Part shown: in pieces, positions 45,483 through 54,103 of the stretch
Numbering within the stretch: position 1 is the stretch's first letter
Layout: every line of letters starts with the position of its first letter
NCBI GenBank assembly: GCA_963728965.1
Contig: CAVSMH010000008.1
Location: forward strand, 124,001-188,000
DNA from: DASQZT01 sp963728965
Lineage (GTDB): Bacteria; Acidobacteriota; Terriglobia; Bryobacterales; Bryobacteraceae
Length of the DNA stretch: 64,000 bases
Direction: 5' to 3'
The notes under the pieces: model-generated
Database searches by the model: none
Seen by the model: only the letters and a program-made list of their open reading frames with translations
Told to the model about the DNA's origin: nothing
Made by a program: the position numbers and the translations under genes

Positions 45483-45896
45483 CTACACCAGGACCGAGGA
45501 GCTCAGGCGCGAGTTGACAATCATGTCGTCGCGGGCTGACGGCGGTCGGTCAGCAAGCTGCGCCTCGACGGCCGTCAGCAGAGCAGCCGGCGTGAACGGC
45601 TTTCGCAGGAACGGCAACCCGCTGCTCTCGGCATCTTCCGTGCCCGGTCCCGCACCCGACATCAGGAGCACTTTGATCCCCGGATGCTCGGCCGCCACCC
45701 GCCGGTAAAGCTCCAGGCCATCCATCCCGGGCATGACTACGTCCGTCACCAGCAGGTCAATCGTGCGGTGTTGCCGGGAATGCCGCAAGCCAGTCTCCCC
45801 ATCCGCGGTGTTGATGACGATGAAACCTCTCGATCGCAGCAGCTTCCACACGAAGTACTGAACGCCGATGTCATCTTCCGCCAGCAGAATCACCAT
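45483..45896 (-). CDS. Single-domain response regulator
   Basis: The 137-residue protein is a lone CheY-like receiver: acidic pair D8-D9 in LLAEDDIG, phospho-acceptor D52 in LLVTDVVMPGMDG, and K99 in FLRKPFTPAALL. There is no output domain; a 20-residue tail follows. ATG 45896 is preferred because GGAGGA (45911 down to 45906) stands 9 nt upstream; a GTG eight codons earlier is less likely. GATAAT at 45941-45936 may be its -10. No kinase is adjacent. Its sequence resembles the receivers of the two hybrid kinases in this window, so it may take phosphate from them or from distant kinases. Confidence 0.85.
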   Translation of the reverse strand: MVILLAEDDIGVQYFVWKLLRSRGFIVINTADGETGLRHSRQHRTIDLLVTDVVMPGMDGLELYRRVAAEHPGIKVLLMSGAGPGTEDAESSGLPFLRKPFTPAALLTAVEAQLADRPPSARDDMIVNSRLSSSVLV

Positions 45897-45935
45897 CGAG
45901 CCGAATCCTCCGATGCCCACCGTACCGTGGGTCTA

Positions 45936-45941
45936 ATTATC
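45936..45941 (-). promoter_or_regulatory. Candidate -10 for response regulator
   Basis: GATAAT on the minus strand, 39 nt before the ATG at 45896, giving a leader of about 33 nt that contains the GGAGGA ribosome site. Confidence 0.35.
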
Positions 45942-46133
45942 GACCGCCTTTGAGTTTAGGGCTTTTTGGTCTGTTATTCAACTATATGGTGGTACTGAGT
46001 TCCCGCAGTCCAACGGCCCAACGAGTCTTTTCCGTGGCTTTGTAAGGCATTGTCCCCATTCCAGGCGAGTTGCGCGTCGAATGGACGCCCGGTCCGCCGG
46101 CTCGGGCGCTGGGGAGAATTCCGGCCTGGGAGG

Positions 46134-46139
46134 TACAAT
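46134..46139 (+). promoter_or_regulatory. Candidate -10 for GH5-like hydrolase gene
   Basis: TACAAT ends 9 nt before the ATG at 46149; the 9-nt gap contains no ribosome site. GGGAGG directly precedes the hexamer but is too far from the ATG. Confidence 0.4.
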
Positions 46140-46148
46140 CGCAGGCAC

Positions 46149-47624
46149 ATGAACCGATCCCGTGGGCTGATCATCCTGCTCGGTATGGCCGTTCTCTCCG
46201 CAACCGCGGCGGACCCGATCCTCCTCCATCCCAAGAACCCGCACTATTTTGAATTCCGCGGCAAAGCCGTGGCGCTCGTCACCAGCGGAGAACACTACGG
46301 AGCGGTCCTCAACGGCGCCTTCGACTACCAGCGTTATCTCGAGGCGCTGACCGCCGATCACCTGAACTACACCCGCTTGTTCGGGGGGAGCTATGTCGAA
46401 GTCCCTATGCGATCCTTCGGCATCCGGCGGAACGACCTCGCGCCGGAACCCGGAAGATTCATCGCACCGTGGGCCCGGAGCGGCACCGCCGGGTACGAGG
46501 GCGGCGGCAACAAGTTCGACCTGGAGCAGTGGAACCCCGAATTCTTCGACCGCTATCGCGGCTTTCTCGCCGAAGCCGGCAAGCGTGGCATCGTCGTCGA
46601 AGTGACGCTGTTTTCGTCCTACTATCAGGAAACACACTGGAAGGTGAGCCCATTCAATTCCGCGAACAATGTCAACGGCACGGATGCAATCGATTGGAAA
46701 CTACTGCATACGTTGCGGAACGGGAACATTCTGGCCTGGCAGGAACGGTACGCGCGCAAGCTGGTGCGCGAGGCCGGCCCATTCGACAACGTGATTTTCG
46801 AAATCCAGAATGAACCGTGGTCCGACCGGGGAAAACTCGCCTCCGTGGTGAATCCATACCTCCCGCAGCCGGCACGCGACCGGTACCCGAATTCGGTCGA
46901 CGTGGCGGACGAACTTTCCATGGCATGGCAGGCGCGTGTCGCCGGGTGGATCGCGAGCGAAGAGGCTTTCCGTCCGCGCAAGCACCTGATCGCGCAGAAT
47001 TACGCGAACTTCGGACTTCCGGTTCGAGAACTAGCGCCCGGCGTGAGCATCGTGAATTTCCACTATGCGTACCCCGTTGCGGTTCTGGCGAACTACGGCT
47101 TGGCGAAAGCGATCGGCTACGATGAGACCGGCTTTCTCGGCCGGGACAACGATGCCTATCGTCGCCAGGCGTGGAACTTCCTGTTGTCGGGCGGGAGTGC
47201 GTTTAACAATCTCGACTACTCTTTCTCGGTCGGCCGGGAGGACGGTTCCGACGCGGAGCCGAACGGACCCGGCGGAGGCAGCCCTGCGCTGCGCCGCGAA
47301 CTTGGCATCTTGAGCCGGTTCGTGAATGCGATGCCCCTCGCGGAGGTGGCGCCCGATGTACGCACCGTCAGGCACGCAGCGGGCGTCTACGCGCGAGTCC
47401 TGTCCACGCCGGGAGGGGAATACGCTATGTACTTCGACGGGGATGGCCCCGCCGCCATAACCATGGAACTGCCCGCGGGCGATTATTCCGGCCATTGGAT
47501 GGATGTCGGCACGGGTAGCGCTACGCCGCTCCCCGGATTCGGTCACGCCGGAGGGGAAAAGGTGATTCTCGCGCCGGAATTCCGCAACGGCATTGCACTG
47601 CGGCTCACCCGGATCAGTAAATGA
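46149..47624 (+). CDS. Exported GH5-like glycoside hydrolase
   Basis: The 491-residue protein has a signal peptide (GLIILLGMAVLSATAA) and a (beta/alpha)8 barrel with the clan-A catalytic pair: acid/base E222 in VIFEIQNEPW and nucleophile E326 in AIGYDETGFLG, 104 residues apart. Other marks are LNYTRLFGGSYVE and AWNFLLSGGSAFNNLDYSFS. A small C-terminal beta domain (about 400-491) follows. It resembles cellulase-family and DUF4038-type enzymes, but the glycan is unknown. The open frame continues upstream, but ATG 46149 gives the signal peptide. It converges with a Tat-exported sugar isomerase gene. Confidence 0.82.
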   Translation: MNRSRGLIILLGMAVLSATAADPILLHPKNPHYFEFRGKAVALVTSGEHYGAVLNGAFDYQRYLEALTADHLNYTRLFGGSYVEVPMRSFGIRRNDLAPEPGRFIAPWARSGTAGYEGGGNKFDLEQWNPEFFDRYRGFLAEAGKRGIVVEVTLFSSYYQETHWKVSPFNSANNVNGTDAIDWKLLHTLRNGNILAWQERYARKLVREAGPFDNVIFEIQNEPWSDRGKLASVVNPYLPQPARDRYPNSVDVADELSMAWQARVAGWIASEEAFRPRKHLIAQNYANFGLPVRELAPGVSIVNFHYAYPVAVLANYGLAKAIGYDETGFLGRDNDAYRRQAWNFLLSGGSAFNNLDYSFSVGREDGSDAEPNGPGGGSPALRRELGILSRFVNAMPLAEVAPDVRTVRHAAGVYARVLSTPGGEYAMYFDGDGPAAITMELPAGDYSGHWMDVGTGSATPLPGFGHAGGEKVILAPEFRNGIALRLTRISK

Positions 47625-47666
47625 ATCGGACTTCGGTCAATCCGTAAACGGCCCGCGCCAACCGGC

Positions 47667-48539
47667 CTACGCGGAGTATTTCTGCGTCAATCTCCGCAAC
47701 TCCGCCGCGAGCGTCGGCACCGCCGTTTCGGCGCTGGCCGTATCCTCGTACTCGAGCGAGACGAACCCCCGATAGCCGTGCTGCGCAAACATGGCCAGCA
47801 GGCGGTCCCAATCCGCTTTTTGTTTGGCGCCGTCCTCGCCGGCGATCTGGCTCTTGAAGTGGACGTTTACCGCATAGGGAATGGAGAGGGCCACCTGCGC
47901 ATAGCCGTTCTTCGGGAAATTGCCGGTATCCAGATTCATGCCGACGAACGGCGAATCCACCCGCTTGACGATCTCGATGGTCGGCTCGGCCGTGGTGGTC
48001 AGGCCGCCATCGTCCTCGATGCCGAGCACGATGCCCTTGCCAGCCGCGTAATCCGATGCGCGCTTCGCCACTTCCACGGCCCACGCGATGGCCTGGGACT
48101 CGCTTGCCCCCTTCGGGACCGATCCGCCGAACACCCGCACATGCGCGGCGCCAATCTGCTCGGCGACGTCCGTCCATTTGATGGCATTGTTGACCTCGGC
48201 CTGCTGCAATTCCGGCGTGGGCTGGCAAAGCCGGATCCGCGCGGCCACACTGTAGAGGCTCACCGAGTTGCGATAGGCGGTGTGGCGGAGCCCGGCCAGA
48301 AACTTGCTGGACGTGTCCGGAAACCAGTACACCGTCGTGTCCAGTCCGTCCAGCCCCAAATCGGCAACGTACCGGATGAGATTCTCATACGACATGGAAC
48401 GGGCTTCCAGCTCTTTGCGGAAGGAGTATGCCACCAGGCCCGGCCGGAGACGGCACTTGCCGGCAGCAGGCTGGCCGTGCAAGCGGCCGGCGGCGGCGAC
48501 GGCCGGCAGAAGTTTCATCAGTTCGCGCCGATTCATCAT
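47667..48539 (-). CDS. Tat-type exported sugar phosphate isomerase/epimerase-like protein
   Basis: About 290 residues beginning MMNRRELMKLLPAVAAAGRL, a twin-arginine leader, followed by an AP-endonuclease-2-type TIM barrel. Likely metal ligands are in GIVLGIEDDGGLTTTAEPT, VGMNLDTGNF, AVNVHFKSQI and the C-terminal FVSLEYEDTA (Glu, Asp, His, Glu). The family includes myo-inosose dehydratases and ketose 3-epimerases. It is related in plan to the protein at 12046-12951. Upstream is a tandem repeat carrying two TATAAT boxes. The exact start (ATG 48539 or 48536) is unresolved. Confidence 0.8.
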   Translation of the reverse strand: MMNRRELMKLLPAVAAAGRLHGQPAAGKCRLRPGLVAYSFRKELEARSMSYENLIRYVADLGLDGLDTTVYWFPDTSSKFLAGLRHTAYRNSVSLYSVAARIRLCQPTPELQQAEVNNAIKWTDVAEQIGAAHVRVFGGSVPKGASESQAIAWAVEVAKRASDYAAGKGIVLGIEDDGGLTTTAEPTIEIVKRVDSPFVGMNLDTGNFPKNGYAQVALSIPYAVNVHFKSQIAGEDGAKQKADWDRLLAMFAQHGYRGFVSLEYEDTASAETAVPTLAAELRRLTQKYSA

Positions 48540-48575
48540 GATCAAAGGAAGGCCACGCGCCGGCCTGCCGCCCTG

Positions 48576-48598
48576 ATTATAAGACGCCATTATAAGAC
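48576..48598 (-). repeat. Tandem ATTATAAGAC repeat with two TATAAT boxes
   Basis: ATTATAAGACGCC (48576-48588) is followed at once by ATTATAAGAC (48589-48598). On the minus strand each copy holds a TATAAT (48581-48576 and 48594-48589) preceding the isomerase gene. It may be a duplicated -10 or an operator for one of the two divergent genes. Confidence 0.45.
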
Positions 48599-48630
48599 AA
48601 CGCCGCCCTGGACGGGGACAACCGCAGGCC

Positions 48631-48658
48631 TTTGGTGTTCCCGGAAAGTTGATAGCCT
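48631..48658 (+). promoter_or_regulatory. Candidate promoter of SARP-type activator
   Basis: TTTGGT (48631-48636), 16-nt spacer, TAGCCT (48653-48658), then 7 nt to the ATG at 48666. It fits the leaderless pattern seen elsewhere; there is no ribosome site. Confidence 0.4.
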
Positions 48659-48665
48659 TGTGAAA

Positions 48666-51600
48666 ATGACTCCCGATCTGCGGCCTCCCGCCTCCTTATT
48701 GCCGGCCGATCGAGTGTCGTTCCGCATCGAACTGTTCGGAAAATTCCGCATCGCGCGCGGCCAAGAGGCCGTCGCCACGGTCAATACCAATCGCCTCCAG
48801 TCGCTGTTGTCCTACCTGATTCTGCACGGTGAGGCGATGCAGCCGCGGGAACACCTGGCCTTCCTGCTGTGGCCCGATTCCAGCGAGGCACAGGCGCGCA
48901 CCAATCTCCGGCAGCTCCTTCATCACCTGCGCCGCGCCCTGCCGGGAGAGTGCGGTTTTCTCGCCTCCGACCATCATGCCGTGAAATGGCACCGTGGCCC
49001 ATACTGCGCCGTCGATGTCGTCGAGTTTGATGCTGCGGTGGCTGCTGCCGAAAGTGCCGCCAAAACCTCCAGCTTCACCGCCGAGTTTCAGGCGCTCGAA
49101 GAAGCCGCCCGCCTGTGCCAGGACGACCTGCTGCCTGGGTTGTACGACGATTGGCTGCGCCAGAAGCGCGAGCACTACCGCCGTGCTGCGGCCAAGGTTC
49201 TCGGCCGATTGACATCGCTCCTCGATCAGCGCCGCGATTATCCCGCGGCAATCCGGCACGCCGAGCGGCTGGTGGCGCAGGATCCGCTGCGCGAGTCGCA
49301 CCACCAGGTCTTGATCCGCCTGCACGCGTCCAACGGCGACCGCGCGGGCGCGCTCCGCGCCTATCACCAGTGCATGCGCGTCCTGCGCCGCGAACTTGCC
49401 GTGGAACCGAGCGCTGCCACCCGCGAGCTCTTCGAGCAGGTGCTCAAGTCGGATACGGCCGCCATTGCCGCCGCCGCGCTGCCGCCGGCGTGGTCGGATT
49501 CGCCTTCGCCATTGGTCGGCCGCAAGAAGGAATGGCAGCGGCTGGTCGAATATTGGAGCCTCGCCGCCGAAGGGGGTGCGCACCTCGCCGTCATCCCGGG
49601 CGAGCCGGGCATCGGTAAATCCCGCCTCGCCGAGGAGCTCCACTCGTGGTGTAAGCACCGCCACGCCGGCGTGGCGCGCGCACGCTGCTACGCCGCGCAA
49701 GGGCAATTGGCCTATGCCCCGGTAACCGAATGGCTGCGGGCCGAGCCGTTGCGCCCGCGTGGGCCCATCTGCCGCAGTCGCAAATCGCCGAGTTGGCCCG
49801 CGTCCTGCCGGAGATCCTCGCCGGGAACCCCTCCATCCCCAGGCCTCAACCCCTGGCCGAGAGTTGGGAGCGCCGCCACTTCTACGATTCCCTGAACGCC
49901 GCGTTCTCCGCGGCCCAAAAGCCACTGCTGCTGGTCATCGACGATCTGCAGTGGTGCGATCAGGACTCCTTCGAATGGCTGCATTCGCTGTTTCGCAACG
50001 AGCTCGACGGCGGAGTTCTGATTCTCGCCACGGTACGTTCCGAAGAGACGGGCCGCCAGCACCCGTTCGCCCGGCTGTGGAGCGAACTGCGCCAGTCCGG
50101 CCAGGCGGAGGAATTCGCCCTGCTGCCGCTCGACTCGGCGGAGACCGCGGCCCTGGGTTCGCAGATCGCCGGCCGTCAGCTCGGCGACGACGAGTCCGCA
50201 AAACTGTATCGTGCCACGCAAGGAAACCCGCTCTTTGTGGTCGAGAGCGTTCGCGCCGGTCTCGCGGATCTGTCCGCGGCGGCCACTCCACCACGCGTCC
50301 ATGCCGTAATCGTCGCCCGCCTGGCGCAGTTGACCGCTTCAGCCTACGAGCTTGCCGGATTTGCGGGAACCATCGGTCAGGCATTCTCGCTTGACCTGTT
50401 GGCGAAGGCGACCGACTGGGATGATGAGAGCCTTTCGCGGGCTTTGGATGAACTGTGGCAACGGCGCATCATTGAAGGCAAAGGCGGCGGAGAATACGAT
50501 TTCACGCATGACCGGCTCAGGGAAGTGGCCTACGCGGAGCTGAGCCCGGTGCGTAAGCGTTTTCTCCACCGGCGTGTTGCCCGGGCCCTGGAAGAGCTTC
50601 ACGGCGGGGATGTGGAGAGCGTCTCCGGCCAATTGGCCTCCCACTATGCCGCGGCCGATATGGCCGAGCAAGCCATCCAGCACTACCGCGCCGCGGCCGC
50701 CGTGGCTCATCAACGATACGCCGATGGGGAGGCCGCTGCCGAGCTTCGCCGCGCCATTGCGCTCTGCCGCGAACTACCGGCGACCAGCCAGCGCCAGGAA
50801 CAAGAGCTCGAACTTCTGGTCGCCCTCGAACGCACCCTCTTCACCACGTTGGGCTACGCCGCCCCGGAGGTTGGCGAGACTTCCGCGCGAGCCGTCGCCC
50901 TGTTCCGGAACCTGAACGTGAAACACCAGGGAGTGCCGGTGCTGAGTTGCGCCTGGGTGTTCCACACGGTCCGCGGCGAGTTCGACATCGCCCGCGAACT
51001 CGGCGAGGAGATGCTCCGCTTGGCCGGCGGCCACTGCGGTATTGCCTCGACCGCCGCCCGCTTCGTGCTCGGCAGCGTTCACTTCCATCTGGGCCGGTTC
51101 CAGGAATCGCACACTCACATGGAAAGTGCGCTGGCGGACCAGGCGAATGAAACGCCGGCGGATCTGGCCCTGTTCGCCGTCCCCGAAATGGGCGTGTTCT
51201 GCAGGGCCTATTTGACTCACGTGCTCTGGCATCTCGGGTATCCCGACCAGGCCTTCTCCCGCAGTGAAGCGGCCATCGCCTCGGCCGGCGAAGCGCATCC
51301 ATTCGGCTTGGCGATCGCCCTGACCTACGCGGCGATGCTGCATGTCTTCCGCCGTGAGAGCCAATTGGCCCTGGTACGTGCGGAACAGGCCCTCGCCATC
51401 TCCGGCCGTTACGAGTTCGCCTATTATTTTTCCATCGCCGAAATCGTCGCGGGCTGGGCCCGCGTGATCGAGGGCGAGGGCGAGGCCGGCTTGTCGCAGC
51501 TGCGGAGAGGTTTCGACTCCCTGAAAGCTCCTGGCGCCGAGCTTCGCCTGCCGTTCTATCACGCGCTGCTTGCCGAAGCCTGTGCGCGGGCGGGAAAGGC

Positions 51601-51952
51601 GGGCGAGGCGCTGGCAAACATCTCGAACGGGCTGGCGTTCCAAGGTAAGAACTCGGAAATCTGGGCCGCTCCGTATTTGCACCTCGTTCACGGCGATCTC
51701 CTGCTCCAGGATGGGAACCCTGCGCAATCCCGCGGCAGCTATCAGCGGGCGCTCGAAGCGGCGCAGCAGACCGGTGCGCGGGTCCTCGCCTTGCGCTCCG
51801 CCGCACGCATCTGCCAGATCGAAAACAGCCCATGCAATCGGGCCATTCTCGAACCGCTGTACCGCCAGTGCACCGAAGGATTCGGCACTCCGGACCTACG
51901 CGACGTCCGCCGTCTGTTGGACGGAACGGCCGTGTCTCGTGCATATCCGTAA
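48666..51952 (+). pseudogene. SARP/BTAD-AAA transcriptional activator, split by one frameshift
   Basis: The first part (48666 to about 49755) has a winged-helix DNA-binding domain (FRIELFGKFRIARGQEAVAT, about residues 18-110), a bacterial transcriptional activator domain (about 115-255) and a Walker A motif PGEPGIGKSRLAEEL. Near 49754-49766, in GCGCCCGCGTGGG, the frame is lost; the first frame runs out at 49895. The next frame goes on with AWAHLPQSQIAELARVLPEI, Walker B LLLVIDDLQWCDQD, an ATPase C-terminal part and TPR-like helices to a TAA at 51952. Restoring one base would give about 1,095 residues, normal for this class. It is either a recent pseudogene or a sequence error. Target genes unknown. 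Confidence 0.85.
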
Positions 51953-52065
51953 CGCCGGCCGCCGCCATCGAACGCCCGTTTCTCCCGCGCGGAACGCTCC
52001 AGGAACGCCCGCCATGCGACTGTGAGGAAGCTCCCGTTAATTCCACCGGAGCGGAGGGGGAAAAG

Positions 52066-53463
52066 ATGTTACAAGCGGATTCAATCGCCCAATTCCGGGC
52101 GCAGTTGCGGGGAGAGTTGATCTTGCCGGAGGACCCGTCGTACGCCTCCAGCCGGAGAGTTTACAATGCCATGATCGACCGCCATCCCGCGATGATCGCC
52201 AGGTGCGCGGACGTGGCCGATGTCATTGCCGCGGTGCGGTTTGGCCGTGAAAGCGGATTGCGCGTGTCGATCCGCGGCGGCGGGCACAACGCCGCCGGCC
52301 TGGGCGTATGCGACGACGGCCTGGTGATCGACCTCTCGCTGATACGTTATGTCCATGTCGACCCGGCTGCGCGAACCGTTCGCGTCGGCGGCGGCTCCCT
52401 GTGGGGAGATGTGGATCACGCCACCCACGCCTTCGGCCTGGCCGTTCCTTCCGGCATCATCTCGACCACCGGCGTGGGCGGACTGACGCTCGGCGGCGGC
52501 ATGGGACACCTCACCAGGAAATACGGCCTCACTATCGATAACCTCCTGTCCGCCGACATGGTCCTGGCCGATGGAAAATTTGTGACGGCGAGCCCGGACG
52601 AGAACAGCGACCTGTTCTGGGCCATTCGAGGAGGTGGCGGCAATTTCGGCGTAGTCACCTCGTTTCTATTCCGCGCCCATCCCGTTCACACCGTATGCGC
52701 CGGGCCGATGTTGTGGGAACTCGATCAGGCGGCCGAGATCATGAAGTGGTATCGCGAGTTCATCGTCTCCGCACCGGAGGATGTGAACGGTTTTTTTGCC
52801 TTTATGACCGTGCCGCCCGGCCCGCCGTTCCCGGAAGCGCTCCACCTCAGGAAGATGTGCGCCATCGTCTGGTGTTGCACCGGATCGATGGAGCAGGCGA
52901 ATCAGGTCCTGGAGCCGATCCGCGCATACCGCCGCCCGGCCTTCGAATTCTTCGTGCCCATGCCTTTCCCCATGCTTCAGGGAATGTTCGATGGCCTGTA
53001 TCCTCCCGGACTGCAGTGGTACTGGAAAGCCGATTTTGTCAACGAACTGGGGGACCGGGCCATCGAGCTCCACGTGAACCACGCCGCGCAACTGCCCACC
53101 ATCCAGTCCACCATGCATCTTTACCCCATCAACGGCGCCGCGCAGAGGCCGGCCAAGGATGCCACACCGTGGAAGTACCGCGATGCGACCTGGAGCGAGG
53201 TGATTGTCGGTGTGGATCCCGACCCGGCCAATGGCGAGCGTGTCTCCACCTGGGCCCGCGAGTACTGGCAGGCCCTGCATCCTTTCGGCGCCGGCGGCGC
53301 CTACGTCAACTTCATGATGGACGAAGGCAGGGACCGCATTCGCGCGACCTACGGCGAGAACTACGACCGCCTGTCGGCGATCAAGGCCAAATACGACCCC
53401 GGCAACTTCTTCAACGTGAACCAAAACATCGCGCCGGCCACCGCGCCAGGCGGCGCCGCGTAA
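52066..53463 (+). CDS. FAD-linked oxidoreductase, berberine-bridge-enzyme type
   Basis: The 465-residue enzyme has the PCMH-type FAD domain with SIRGGGHNAAGLG (H74 is the expected 8-alpha flavin attachment site), VIDLSLIRYVHVDPAARTV, GVGGLTLGGGMGHLTRKYGL and the C-terminal BBE motif KYDPGNFFNVNQNI. The Cys used for a second flavin bond in plant BBE is replaced (SGIISTTGVGG), so the flavin is probably held by one bond. Relatives oxidise sugars or natural products. ATG 52066 follows GGAGGGGG by about 8 nt. It stands alone between the broken activator and the sensor pair; no signal peptide is seen. Confidence 0.88.
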   Translation: MLQADSIAQFRAQLRGELILPEDPSYASSRRVYNAMIDRHPAMIARCADVADVIAAVRFGRESGLRVSIRGGGHNAAGLGVCDDGLVIDLSLIRYVHVDPAARTVRVGGGSLWGDVDHATHAFGLAVPSGIISTTGVGGLTLGGGMGHLTRKYGLTIDNLLSADMVLADGKFVTASPDENSDLFWAIRGGGGNFGVVTSFLFRAHPVHTVCAGPMLWELDQAAEIMKWYREFIVSAPEDVNGFFAFMTVPPGPPFPEALHLRKMCAIVWCCTGSMEQANQVLEPIRAYRRPAFEFFVPMPFPMLQGMFDGLYPPGLQWYWKADFVNELGDRAIELHVNHAAQLPTIQSTMHLYPINGAAQRPAKDATPWKYRDATWSEVIVGVDPDPANGERVSTWAREYWQALHPFGAGGAYVNFMMDEGRDRIRATYGENYDRLSAIKAKYDPGNFFNVNQNIAPATAPGGAA

Positions 53464-53572
53464 TGTTCTTTCCGGGCAAGCCCTCCGCCGGAAGCGCCGA
53501 CGGTTGGCTTACGTACGAATAACACCGGTACTCCATCGCCTCCGTTCGCCCCCTGTGGGACGATCGGATAGT

Positions 53573-54103
53573 ATGGCGGAGCCTGTCAAGGATGCCCAGG
53601 TGCGGCTGGAACGGGATTTGTTCCTGCGCATGCTGGTCCGCGACCTGGCTGGAACTTTGCAGGATGTCGTAGGACTGGAAGAGGCATCCGGGTTCGTCAG
53701 TATCGTGGGGCAGCACATGGGGGACTACATCAACAACGAGTATGCGGCCGCCCTGCATAAAACCAGACTGGACCGCGCCGAAGTGCGGGATGTGCTGATT
53801 GACCTGAAGCGCCGCATCCAAGGGGACTTTTACCTGCTCGAGGAGACCGAAAACAGAATCGTGCTTGGCAACCGAAGGTGCCCGTTTGGCGACAAGGTAA
53901 TCGGGCGCCCGGCCATGTGCATGATGACCAGCAACGTGTTCGGAGCCATCGCGGCCAAGAACCTGGGCTATGCCAAGGTGGAGTTGCAGGAGACGATCGC
54001 CCAGGGCGCTCCGGAGTGCCGTGTGGTCGTGCACCTGAAAAACACACCGGAAAGCGAGCATGCCGAGGGGCGGGAATACGTCTCCTCGGAATCGGCCGGA
54101 TGA
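53573..54103 (+). CDS. Cysteine-containing sensor-like protein (MetOD1/V4R-like) paired with kinase
   Basis: The 176-residue cytoplasmic protein has a helical N-terminal half (about 1-90) and a C-terminal half with NRRCPFGDKVIGRPAMCMMT, then FGAIAAKNLGYAKVELQE and APECRVVVHLKN. Its cysteines are C103, C116 and C149. The pattern CPFG...MC...C with a closing CRVVVHL strand resembles the methanogen-output-domain-1 / V4R type of small-molecule or metal-binding domain; this is from memory of the pattern and is not certain. Its stop overlaps the start of the hybrid kinase in ATGA, so the two are made together and probably work together, for example in redox, metal or gas sensing. Confidence 0.65.
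   Translation: MAEPVKDAQVRLERDLFLRMLVRDLAGTLQDVVGLEEASGFVSIVGQHMGDYINNEYAAALHKTRLDRAEVRDVLIDLKRRIQGDFYLLEETENRIVLGNRRCPFGDKVIGRPAMCMMTSNVFGAIAAKNLGYAKVELQETIAQGAPECRVVVHLKNTPESEHAEGREYVSSESAG

Noticed and set aside
45322..45708. 128-codon ORF between bshC and the response regulator
   Set aside because: Overlaps the response regulator antisense and looks like a shadow frame.
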